Shown one piece after another: positions 51,801 through 62,100 of a stretch of DNA of 64,000 nucleotides. The notes beneath the pieces were generated by a model. The model was given only the letters and a program-made list of their open reading frames with translations. It searched no databases and had not been told where the DNA came from. Numbering within the stretch: position 1 is the first letter of the stretch; every line of letters starts with the position of its first letter. Source of the DNA: Monarcha castaneiventris obscurior (lineage: Eukaryota > Chordata > Aves > Passeriformes > Monarchidae); NCBI GenBank assembly GCA_026261815.1, contig JAMPIT010000512.1, forward strand, positions 62,001-126,000. The letters run 5' to 3'. A program made the translations under genes and the position numbers.

Positions 51801-52539
51801 TACTTCAAAACAACTGTTCATGTGACAAAAATTTCCTTTCTTTTTTTTTTTTTTCCTGTGAAATAAGCTAAGGTAGTTCGATGTGCAGTGACATTCCTGT
51901 ATCATCTCCTCAGAGGTCATGAACTCCTTCTTCTCCCCAGCCCACCTGTTACAATGGGTAATAGGCTGGTGAAGTGAGCATATTTTGCCTGTTTGGTCTG
52001 TTACAGAATCAATTAACTTCATCTCATACACTTCCAACCTAAATGGATATAATGTAGGAAGGCATGTCAGTCCAGTCTAACTTCTTTTTCCAGTCAGAGA
52101 TACTCAGTGTCACCACACTAACTTCTGGTTTAATCCTTCAAGAAAAAAAACAGGCAGAAAGTAAGGAAGGCATGAAAGGAATTTACGAACCACCTAGTCG
52201 AGTGCAAGAGGGAATTTCATGCTGCATATTCTTTTTTTCTCCATGTAAGAATGTAAATGAATTACAATATCTTAACGTGGGCTTGGGGAACTTTATTGAT
52301 AAAAATGCTCTACAGCCTATCTTGCATTGTGTTAGATGTCTATGGTTAATTGACTGTTTATTTCTACAAGTGACAAAGGAAAGTATTTAGTGTCAAAGGA
52401 AAGACAGGCAAAAGTATAGTTGCTACATATTATCCACAGTTTTGTCCTTGTATACTCTCAATGTCCCATAACAAAGACATCCTCTCCTTGTGTCCAGAAC
52501 ATCTTCTCTCATTGCTTATCTTCTTGGCCTTCTCTGTGG
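48816..52539. other. AT-rich intergenic DNA
   Basis: No exon or confident transposon. A-tracts lie near 50371-50384, and a T-tract near 51841-51854. The frames at 51753-52037 and 52064-52390 show no recognised features. Confidence 0.5.
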
Positions 52540-53285
52540 GTTTCACTGAAGCTGAAAAATTTCCACTGTAAGCTTCTCATGGGTAAATTCTGACAGGATT
52601 CAGGTCTGACTCTGTGAAGCCCCCAGAGCAGCTGTCAGCCTCATTGCCTTTCCTAAACCCATGCTGGCTGGGCCTGATTCCTCGGTTGTCCTCTATGGGC
52701 CGTGTGATCCCACTCATGATGATCTGCTCCAGAACCCTGCTGGGCCCCAAGGTCAGGCTCACAGGCCTGCAGCTCCCGCATCCTCCTCTGGCCCTTCTAG
52801 GGCGTCACAGTGGCACCTCCAGTCATCTGGGACCTCCCCTGACTGGGCAGCAATGATGATAATAAAGGATGGGAGAGCAGCTTAGCGGCCTCTTCCGTGG
52901 CTCCCTCAGCACCCTTGGGAGACTCCGGGCCCAGCCAAGAGACTTGTTAGTGTCCAGAGTGGCTCCACAGGTCACTAACAAATTCGTCTGGGATTGCAGG
53001 GGCTCTGGTCTGCTGCACGTCCCTGTGTGCCAGCTCAGAGGGCTGCTCATCCTCCAGATAACCCATCTGACTGCTGGAGGAGACGGAGGAAAAGAAAGAA
53101 TTCTGCACTTCCTCTTTTTCCCTGTCCATTGCGACCATATTCCCCTCAACCCCACATCGACTAAAGAAGGGCCATTTTCCTTGGCATTCCAGTGTTCCTA
53201 ATCGTTTTAAACAAAGACATTTATTTGTCTTTTACTGTGGTGGCCAGATTAAATTCAAACAGATTTTTTCCTTTCCTGATGATCT
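52540..53285 (-). mobile_element. CR1 LINE fragment (linker and RT N-terminus), antisense
   Basis: The minus strand encodes a CR1 reverse-transcriptase segment with the signature NRGIRPSQHGFRKG (within 52577-52762). Upstream on that strand lies the CR1 linker: antisense 'gacttgttagtgtccagag', 'aacaaattcgtctgggat' and 'acatttatttgtcttttac'. It is truncated at both sides and frame-broken. It abuts the GC-rich gene island on its right. Confidence 0.85.
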
Positions 53286-53460
53286 TTCTACCTGAGCTCG
53301 TGGTCAGGACCTTGGGCACATTGGGGGATGTGTGGGATAGGCACTTTGGCATGGCACAGGGCTCCTTTGGGAATGTTTAGGGGGGGAACATAAGGTGGGA
53401 CAAGAGAGCGGAGCAAGTCATGGGGAGAGGAACAAGCAAGGCAAAGTTGAGGGGCAAAGG

Positions 53461-53470
53461 CCTAAAAAGG
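53461..53470 (+). promoter_or_regulatory. CArG-like / TATA-like element
   Basis: CCTAAAAAGG is an exact match to the CC(A/T)6GG pattern bound by serum response factor, and could also act as a weak TATA-like element. It lies about 130 bp upstream of the predicted start codon. About 20 bp downstream, 'ccatggcaac' (53492-53501) resembles half of an RFX X-box. Functional significance is untested; short motifs can occur by chance. Confidence 0.3.
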
Positions 53471-53601
53471 GCCTTGGTGACCAGGGGCGGCCCCATGGCA
53501 ACCGCCAGGCCTCTGGGACAAGGGGCAGCCGTGCCCACCAGGCCTTTGTGACCTGCGGTGACATCGTGCACAGAGCCCATTGTGACGAGGGTCCATGTGT
53601 C

Positions 53602-56069
53602 ATGGCCATGGAGGCTCCAAATGCCTGCAGTGGTCACTCCCAGGAGAGCAGCTCTCGGAGGAGGCAGCAGCTTCTCAGGAGGCAGCAGCTCACCTGGGTG
53701 ATTGTGGCCAGTGTTCATCAGAGCACTCCCACAATGTTGAAAAAGCAAGAGGCGAATGTCCACGGGCAGCCCCGTGAGGGGCAGCCACATCTCTACAAGC
53801 GGCGACAGGTGAGGGACGGGGATGGAGGGAGAGGCTGCAGTGGGACCTGTGGGAAGCCCTGGGGCAGAGACAGCCAGGCCTGGCACCAGCCCCTGCTCTG
53901 TGGATGCCCCTGCACTGGGATGGCTCAGGAGCACCAGTGGCCCCAGAGGCAGGGAGCACAGCTGGGAACTCAGCCCAGCATGGCTGCCGTGGCCAGCACC
54001 TGCCTTGGGGCCAAGGCCTGCCGTTCTGGCACATGGGGGACACTGTTCCCACACAGCTGCCTCCATCCTGCGCCTCCTCCTGCTTCCCACAGGTGACCCA
54101 CAGGCAGCCACAGGAGGCACCGCAGGTCACCTGGACAACCATCACGCCCATCCCTGGGGATGGGCCGATGCTCTTCCCCAGACCCATCTCTTCACGGAGC
54201 CCCACCAGATCCTGCACACGCAGGGGCAGCCGGGAGGGCGGGCACTCAGTGACCCGCAGCAGTATCACACAGACACACAGATTGTCAGTATCAGACCTGC
54301 CACCTCTCCATGGCCCTCTGTTGACACTGGCACGTCCATGCCAAATCAGTCATCGCATGTCAAGAGAATCATCTGATAGTGTCAAGCTGCCCCCACTGCC
54401 AGCAGCAGCAGCAGCAGCCTCTGGGTCTTCTCCCAGGGGCACAGCACGTGCTGTGGGAGCAGCCTCTGACAGTGTCAAGCTGCCCCCGCTGCCAGCAGCA
54501 GCAGTGGCAGGGTCCTCTGGTTCCTCCTCCAGAGGCACAGCACGTGCTGTGGGGGCAGCCTCTGGAAGTGTCAAGCTGCCCCCTATTCCAGCAGCAGAGG
54601 CAGCAGCCTCTGGGTTTTCTCCCCGAGGCACAGCAAGTGCTGTGGGCCCCATGGCCAGCGGCCACCAGGAGCTAGTGCCACCTTCTCCATGGGGCACTGT
54701 GGCTGCAGGCAGAGCCCAGGGAACACCTTCCCTGGAGAGCAGAACACAAGGGCTCCGGCATGGATCAGCAGCAAGGCAGGGCCATCGCCTGCCGCCCGTG
54801 CAACCTGCACGCAGCCTGCCGCTCCGCACTGGGACACAGCCGGCTTGGGAGCACCTGGGGCACTCCATGACAGAGGAGCTCATTGAGTTGCAGGAAGGGC
54901 ATGGTGGCAACACCTACAGAGACCTTTTTGGAGGCCTCAGCCCATACCTGTCAGAAGACAGGTCCTGCGCATCCACCTGCACCCACGAGCAGTCAAGTGT
55001 CCGCCAAGAGGCGGATGCAGAGCCTCAGGTGCTGCCCAGTGCTTCCAGCTCAACCAAGGGCTCCAGAGCAGAGACAGGAAATGGCTCTGAGTTCCTGTCT
55101 CCTGCATGGTTGGAAGAGCAGGACTCCGTCTCTGGAAACTCCCAGAGCTGGGGCACTTTTCTAAAGGAGCTGGAGGAAAAGTGGGAGGACGAAGAGCTCC
55201 TTGACACCGAGGCTGCAGGAGAGCAGGACAGCGACTCGCAGAGTGCGTCACCGTGCATGGGGATTGATGCATTGATGCATCGTATGAGAGAAATGAGAGA
55301 GGAGGTGGAGAAGCTGAGGGCAGACCCCATGTATGCACAGCTCCTTGGAGACATCTCGTCCTCCACCTGCAGTGAAGAAAGCCCCATGACGTCCGGCTAC
55401 ATCTTCAGGGATCCAACAAGTCCCAGACTGGAACCAGTTGCAGAGCCCTCGGTGCTGCACAGCTCTTGGAACAAGAGCCAAGATGCCACAGGAGAGACAC
55501 AAAACTCAGAGCTTGTGTCTCCAGACCTGTCGGCAGACTTGTGGTCCCAGTCTGACAACTCGCTGTCCCTGGAAACACTTTCAAATGAATTACTGGAGAA
55601 GCTGGGGGAAGAAGAGCGTGCAGGAGGGACGGACAACGAGCCAGAGGGACTGTTGTCTCTCCCATCACGAGAAGAAGAGGATGAGCCAGCACCTTCTCTC
55701 CCGGACAGTGATCCCGGAGACGAGGGCCACAGCGAGCCTCTCCCCGTGGCACCGTCCCAGGAATCACAGATGTTGTTTTGTGCCTTGCCTGCGGATCCCG
55801 CGGAGGAGGCCGACACAGCAGGCGTGGAGGCTGGCCATGCTCAGGCTGACCCTACCCCGGCAAGGCCCTGTGGGGCTGTGGTGCCGGCCGGGGCTTGCCC
55901 AGTGCCTGCCCAGGCCCTGGCCCGCAGTGTCCCTTCTTCCCCCAAAGGCAACGAAGCCGTCCTGCAGCCCCCGGCCCCACGGAGATGGCGCTCCGTCTTG
56001 AAGATGGCCCGGCGGGCTCTGAGCCGAGTTTTCTCCTTCAGCTGCCTCAGGGGGCAGCAAGAGGAGTGA
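53602..56069 (+). CDS. Two-exon gene for an unknown repeat-rich acidic protein, about 727 aa
   Basis: The function is unknown and I recognise no domain family. Exon 1 runs 53602-53808, starting MAMEAP; the second ATG (53608) has a strong GCCATGG context. Exon 2 runs 54093-56069. Exon 1 ends CAG before GTGAGG, and exon 2 follows a pyrimidine-rich TTCCCACAG. The intron is phase 0, and the two exon frames join without loss. Exon 2 is open for 658 codons to TGA. Numbering residues from ATG 53904, so that exon 2 starts at residue 64, visible features are: three tandem 31-32 residue repeats with core SVKLPPxPAA (about 158-250); a duplicated acidic Ser/Glu-rich module (about 369-431 and 510-570); a heptad-like stretch around MHRMREMREEVEKL (about 453-480); and a basic, Cys-containing C-terminal tail (RRWRSVLKMARRAL, about 690-721). 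It is GC-rich, unlike its surroundings. A shorter product could start at ATG 54357. The protein is probably largely disordered. Because it retains an intron it is not a processed retrocopy. It could be a lineage-specific gene or one member of a duplicated family. Confidence 0.6.
53809..54092 (+). other. Predicted phase-0 intron
   Basis: The 284-bp intron has donor CAG/GTGAGG and acceptor CCCACAG/GTG. The exon 2 frame happens to stay open leftward through the intron to ATG 53904, so an intron-retaining form would start in different sequence. The exon 1 frame also runs open to the intron's end. Confidence 0.55.
54375..54654 (+). repeat. Three tandem coding repeats, 93-96 bp
   Basis: Units start at about 54375, 54468 and 54564, each opening with an [GD][AS]SVKLPP-type peptide followed by an Ala-rich run and GTAxAVG. 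Unit lengths are 93 and 96 bp, multiples of three. The repeats are also open on the minus strand, which explains long antisense frames there. Confidence 0.9.
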
Positions 56070-56136
56070 TCCCAGCTACCAGTATATGGAGGGTCCCAAA
56101 GATGACTATTCACCCTGAGGCAACCAGTTGCCAAAG

Positions 56137-56348
56137 GTAGGTCCTGCTGCCGGCCCCAGCCCCGCAGCCCCAAGCCGACTGTGAGACAGCCTGGTCAGGG
56201 GGAGACGCCCGGGGAAGGTTTAAAGCGCTGCCTTGTAGAATCCACAGAAGCTGACTTTAGGCCCAGGCTGCACTGTTGGGCTGCATCCCCACCCTCTCCC
56301 CAGGCTGCCTTAGGAGCTGAGAAATGCTCCCTGGGCCTCAACATTGCA
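56137..56348 (+). other. Possible 3' UTR intron
   Basis: A donor-like AAAG/GTAGGT (56136/56137) lies 67 nt downstream of the stop codon. Candidate acceptors are 'ctctccccag' (about 56301) and 'acattgcag' (about 56349). If spliced, the stop would lie upstream of a junction, which can trigger nonsense-mediated decay. It is speculative without transcripts. Confidence 0.25.
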
Positions 56349-56724
56349 GGCAAACAAAGACCCATCTTCTTTTCACATGGCAAATAGGAAAAGGCCTCCT
56401 TGGATACCCTCAACATTGATTGCAGAAAGATGTTTACCCTGGAAGAATGACCCGGGGTCCTCACCTGCACAAGAATCACCAGAACCCCAGCGCAGAGAAG
56501 TGCACGCTGATGAAGGTCCTAGCGGATGGTGCTGGAGCCAAGTGTCTAGGACTGTCTTCTGTTTGATCTCTTTCCCACCCCGCCCCAGCCCGGCCCCAAT
56601 TTTCCCCACTCAACCCCACTCCTGCTCCACCCCACCCCACCCCAATCCACTCCCAAACTTCCCCCTTTTTCCTTCTTACCCTCCTCTTTCCTATCCCTAT
56701 CTCTCTACCCCACATTTAGTGTTA

Positions 56725-56730
56725 AATAAA
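56725..56730 (+). terminator. Polyadenylation signal AATAAA
   Basis: A canonical AATAAA is followed by a T/G-rich 'tgttgactttggttcat' stretch, suitable as the 3' end of the gene at 53602-56069. The predicted 3' UTR of about 660 bp includes a C-rich low-complexity stretch (56575-56700). Confidence 0.55.
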
Positions 56731-56789
56731 ATCCCTCTTGTTGACTTTGGTTCATGGTCTCCTTGGCACCTTAATTCCCGCAGAGGCGT

Positions 56790-57245
56790 CTCTCACTATT
56801 CGCACCTGAACAGGGGCACACATCTGCACACAGCACTTGAGCTGTGGCCTCCCCAGTGCCCAGCACAGAGGGACAATCGCCACTCTGCTCCTGCTTCCCA
56901 CACCATTGCTGACACACAATGCCAGGAGGCCACCAGCCTCCTTGCCCAGCTGGGCACACTCAGGCTTCACGTTTGGCTGCTCTTGGCCAGCACCCCCGGG
57001 GCCTTTCCCACTGGGCAGCTTTCCAGCCACTCTGCCCTCAGCCTGGAGCACTGCAGGGCCTTGTTGGCACACAAGGGCAGGACCCAGGCCTTTCTCTTCA
57101 TGACCGTCATCCTGCTGGCCTCACAGCATCCAGCCAGCCTGGTCACATCCCCCTGCAGAGCCTTCCTACCCTCCAGGGCATCAACAGCCCCCACCCACAT
57201 TGGTGTGGTCACAAATTTACTACTGAGGGTGATGCTTGAATGGCC
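56790..57245 (-). mobile_element. CR1 LINE fragment (RT C-terminal part), antisense
   Basis: In antisense it follows the CR1 3' coding part: 'cacacagcacttgagctgtg', 'atgccaggaggccaccagcc', 'gcagagccttcctaccctcc' and 'aaatttactactgagggtg'. It is diverged. The large open frame at 56344-57264 on the + strand crosses the poly(A) signal and this CR1 and is not a gene. This piece lies just beyond the gene's 3' end. Confidence 0.75.
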
Positions 57246-57335
57246 TCCTAAAAACAGACACTAGACAATAAGAAGGGAATGAAGGTAGGATATTTCTTTG
57301 AAAGGCCTTCAAAGGTACACCCTGGGGAGCCCTAG

Positions 57336-57600
57336 TTATATTAAACAGGCTTTTTTACTAAGAACTCTTAAATTCAATGTAGGATCAGATTTAAATCCAT
57401 TGAGTGAAGGGCTTATGTTCCGTTACTATCATAATCAAGAACACAGTAATGCAAATTCTAAATGCTTTTGTTAACACAGAGCCTATTTTGCTCATGTGCT
57501 GCTTCTGTCAACTGCTTTTTCTCAGTCTGCATAGCCAAAGTCCTGAGACCACAAAGTACTCTTGAAAATCTTTCTTAGTAAAAAAGCCTGTTTAATATAA
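57336..57600. repeat. Perfect 29-bp inverted repeat with 207-bp loop
   Basis: The left arm (57336-57364) contains 'aacaggcttttttactaag', and the right arm (57572-57600) is its exact reverse complement. Together they span 265 bp. Palindromic TATA at both outer ends is compatible with a TA-type duplication. The loop encodes nothing recognisable. It could be a small non-autonomous inverted-repeat element, or a hairpin of other origin. Confidence 0.85.
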
Positions 57601-58969
57601 TTTATTTTCTATAATCTCTGAAGTGTTATAAGGACACTAAAACTGTCTTATTTTGAAAAATATTTGAAGTAATCAGGAAAAAAAAATCACAAATACATTA
57701 TTCCTTGAGGTGTGCAACATGGTTTCTTCCCCTTGTTGAATCCAAAATTTTTCTACATTTCACTGTCTGTCTTCGTGAGTCATTGTGTTCGGGTGAATAA
57801 ATCATCCCCTGCCCCTTTTTGTGATATCCTTGCCTGGTAAGATTTTGTTCAGGTCCATTCATGCAGAGAATCTATTTCGCTTTGAAGATGAGATACTGGC
57901 TAAAATTCATCAAACATGAAAGCCTCAGACTGCATCTGCATGGTTGCTTTGGTGATTCTTCGAAGAGCTATGCCTTTGTTGGGTGGGAAAGTTTGAGCCA
58001 TGTCACTGCCCTCAGACATGCTGATGTAGCTACTTTGCTCTTGCTGTACTGCTATCACAAGTGAAATCAGAGTCACAGAGTAAAGACAGACAGGGAAATG
58101 CTTTGGATGTTGAAATGAAAACAAACCTTAACTTTGAAGCTCAAATACACCTGGCTTCTACTCAAAATTCTTTCCTTTGAGAAAGTACCAAGTCATGGAA
58201 AGAAGGGTAAAGCCTTAAGTTACCACAGATGGGCTGTGCAATACCGTGGTTGTGCTTGCTTAGGCAAGTTCTCCCCATATTGTCTTGGAGCAACATTACA
58301 TGTTCGGGATTAGATTAAAAACTTGCTGCCAGTCAGCTAGGACCTACAGGTAGCTGAGCAACAGATATGACCATCACTGTAATGTGGATGCAAGATACAG
58401 TAATCAAGGAGATATTGTAAAATAGTCTGCACTACTAAACCCAAATAATTGTCATCAGCTGGGAAGACTCTGCCTATATAGCTGAAAGGCCTCACAGACT
58501 GGGGAAGAAATATCTTCTTCCTTCATTTCTCAGTAGTTCTTAAATATTCCTAATGGTCCTCAGGTCTTTGGCTACTCTTTGGAAACCAGGGGATGGTAAA
58601 AACCCAAGAGCATTTGTTTAATATTTCCTCTGAAAGGTTTTTTCTTTTATTTAGATTGTGACCTTGCTGTGCTTATCAATGCCTTTGTCATATACTTGGT
58701 TTCTTTGGCAATTAATGGGAACAGAAAAACATTTATTTTGTGTTTGGTTTGGGTTTGACTTCTTTTTTAGCTTAATAAGTGTCTTGAAGGGTCTAGCTGT
58801 ATTAAAATAAAGGTTTACATATTACTTTCATATTGGTCCGAACTTCAACACTGTAGATGACAGCCTATCTCCTACACAAACATCCTTACAAATTGAAGTG
58901 TCTAATGGAGCCTTGGTGCATTTTATTTTTAAATATGGTGAAAATTGATACACATTTTAAATGCGTACA
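57601..58969. other. AT-rich intergenic DNA
   Basis: No gene or recognised repeat. Confidence 0.5.
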
Positions 58970-59185
58970 TAAGTATTCAGCAACTAAGAAGTCGAGGTAG
59001 ACGGCACTGGTCAGTCTTCCCTTGTTTACCATTGCCATCACTCCATCACAGAGGGCTACAGTTTGTAGTAGCAAATTGTACAGTCAGGTACAATTTGCCC
59101 TTAGTGAAGCTGTCCTTGTCTTCTATGAACCTTAGCATAGCCAGGATTTGTTTCAATGAGCAGCTTCAATCATGAAACAAGTCAT
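58970..59185 (-). mobile_element. Old CR1 reverse-transcriptase fragment, antisense
   Basis: The minus strand encodes CDGVMAMVNKGRLTSAVYLD, which resembles the CR1 reverse-transcriptase core ending in the YLDF motif. On the DNA level 'tttgcccttagtgaagctgt' and 'ccttagcatagccaggattt' match antisense CR1. It is short, diverged and frame-broken. Confidence 0.7.
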
Positions 59186-62100
59186 TAAGCAGTTTTCTGC
59201 TGGGCAGGTGGCACAGAATAAGCAAAAAAAAGATGCACACATTTTTACATTCTCTGTGATTTACCTGACTTTGATTTATTAGGTTAATACACAAACCAGC
59301 GAAGTCCACAATATTAGTTAAAAATGGTCAGAGGTAAAGTAGCCATTCTCAAAACAAGTGTGCCATGGTTAAAATAATGTTGGCAGGCTTACATTTAAAA
59401 TAGAGAAATAATGAAACTATTTGGCAGTTGTCTAAAAAGCAAAGTCACTAATTTTTTTTCTAAAGAAAATAGCAGGTTTTAGAATCATCAAGTAGAGATG
59501 TGTATAAAGTGGTATTTTTTAACTGTAACCTGAGCATGGTAGCTCACAAGGTGCAGCACTACTTCATGTAAATGTAGATTAAATCTAGACAGTTCTGTTT
59601 CCCTAAAGTCTTAAAATAATGTTGAATATTTTCATAAGAAAGAAGTAAAAGTTCAAAAGTGGTGTCTGAAGCAGAATTTTCGTGATGGTCCTGAAGTGGT
59701 GGAGGCTCAGCTAAGAAACATTGCAGTAGCCCTTACTAAAGAAAGTGACAAGCAGACAAGATAATTAGCAGCTACAGTAATATTGCAACACTTTTTATTA
59801 TCCTAAAGAACATTATGACTGCTGTTCTTGACTTCGGTAACTCTTTTGTTGGTAGAGTTATTTCTCTGTAAAGACAGAAAAATACACATATGTATTAGCA
59901 ATCGAAACCCATTCTGTTCTCCCTGTGTATATCACTCCAGTTTAGAGCTGGAAGAAAATTGCAATATCGAAATGTAGGTAAGTAGAAAGGAATTAAACCA
60001 CTACGACTGTCAACCTAGCACTTCTCACAGATAATACTCATGAAGAAAATAAAATTTCAGGAAAGGTACACTTTATTTATATTTTCAAAATAATTTACAT
60101 CTTAAATCTCCATTAATTATTGTGCTTGATATTGAAAGGCTAATTAAACTCCTCTTTGAAGCCTGTATAGAGTAGATGCTAATGTATATTATGTAATCCA
60201 CAATTTTAAAATCTGGTATTCTTATCACAATAACTGATTGTTACAATCATAAATCTTCAAATACAGCAAAAGAAAATACAGTTCTTTATAGGACTGAAGA
60301 ATAAGACTGTTTTGTTGCAAAAAATATTTTTTTCTATTTTGAACACAATTAAACATCGGATCCATCAAGTGATTTCTTTTTTTCCAATCTGTATTTTGCA
60401 GCACGTGTCAGACTAGCTTGGTAAACTGCAGGGTAATAGCCTCTTCATTATTGTTCCTGCTGTCAGATTGAGTGACTTGGCTGGAGGGTTGATGCTTTTA
60501 GCTTATGTAGTTGATGAGAATGCAAAAGTATTAGTATTGACTTTCCTCCAGGAGCAATCAAAATTGTCTACGTTTACCTTCCAAATTTAAAGCCGTCTTC
60601 TCTAGACTGATATAAATTGATCAGTGTATATCAGTATGTAGCAACTGTTAACAAAACATCCATTTTAAAGACTGTATTTTAAAATGTCAAAATCTATAGT
60701 CTTATTTACTTGGCACAACACTCCTAAAGTAGATCTTGAACAGAGTTTTCAACACTGTTGAAAATTCAAGTCGGTTGCAAGATCCTGGCTTAGGAATTTC
60801 CGTTTGTAAATGTAGTTTATGTCATCAGCTGGACGTTAGCATCCTTCAGCTGAGACTCTACAAACAAGTGTTAATCACATGTTTGACAATGTCTTTGGGA
60901 ATTGCAGTGCAACTTCTAGAATCTGGATTTAGGCCCATTTTTACAAGTTGTGGCCATTATATTTTTCCCTTTTCCTTAAAGTGTTATGATGAACACTCAC
61001 TTCTGTGAAAAAACCTCCAAATTTTTCACAGTGAAAAGGCACCCAGTATTTGTCAGAATAATTATCCCAATTCAAATCACAAGAGCTCATTGGACTGAAA
61101 ATGAATCAACAAAGGAAAAAAGAATCTTCAAAACAACCTTACTGAAAGCAAATTGAATTGCTCAGTTAACATTTTTGTATTGTAAATAGGAATAAAGGAG
61201 ACATGACAAGGTAAAACTGTTCAACTGGAGTAAAGAAAAAGTTGCTATGATCTTGACTCATTTTTCAAAGAGTTAAATTTTAAGAAAAGCTGAATATTGA
61301 TTTAAAGATTTTGTGGAGTTATTTTAACAGGTCTATTCCTTTAAGTCATTTTACCTGCAGGATGTTTTTTTGTGTTTTTCACTGAAACAATCACAATAAA
61401 ATTAATTCAATTATGAAATTATGGAACAAGCATCCTAAAACTTTTTTATATCAATCATTAGAATAACCACAGTTTGTTGAGACACTGTAAAATTTATTAC
61501 TGTGTTTTGTACTTTTTCTTAAATGATCCTTTTCATAAATTTGATTGCACTTTAATTCAAAATCTTTAAATATGCAAGTAGAGAAATTCCTTAGAAAAAG
61601 TAACAGAGAAGTCACCTTAAATGTATAGTTATTCACACTTGTTTTCTGGTGATGAAGTTGCTCAACATTTTATTGAAGGAAATGCAGAGGAAATATAAAA
61701 TTATTTTTCCCTCACACTGCAACACATTAATTAAGCTTTAAGATCTGAAACATCAAGGAAGACTGGTCCAACTTATTCACAAGTTCTAGTCTATAAGAAA
61801 GCTGACTACAGCAAAGCCTACACACAGAGCTATATTTTACTCCATGCCTCTAAGAAAAAAAAAGTAAATTTTTTCCAGCTGTTTTTGTAGATGATTTTTC
61901 ACTGGCTTGATGTTGACACTAATAGGGATGTAATAATTTTTGTTTTTACTTTTAAAAATATAGCTGAAAAAGAAAAAAAATACAAATTTTCCTATTGTTT
62001 AAACAGTACCTCTCATGGTCTTGGTTCTTCTCTTCCAATTCTTTCACATTGAACTTGGACAAGGGCAGAAGTTATCAGAGGCTGGAGACCATTCTGCCCA

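Noticed and set aside
53904..54092. Using ATG 53904 as the gene's start
   Set aside because: This part lies inside the predicted intron; joining exon 1 at 53808 to 54093 keeps the frame and has better splice and start signals. An intron-retained form cannot be fully excluded.
53377..54268. Minus-strand open frames of 247 and 192 codons opposite the gene's first exon and intron
   Set aside because: They come from GC-rich, stop-poor DNA; all splice, start and poly(A) signals favour the + strand.
54350..54913. Minus-strand 187-codon frame with regular repeats
   Set aside because: It is the antisense shadow of the SVKLPP tandem repeats, whose unit length keeps both strands open.
56344..57264. 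Plus-strand 306-codon open frame
   Set aside because: It crosses the AATAAA signal and an antisense CR1, is Pro/Ser-rich by composition, and has no domain.
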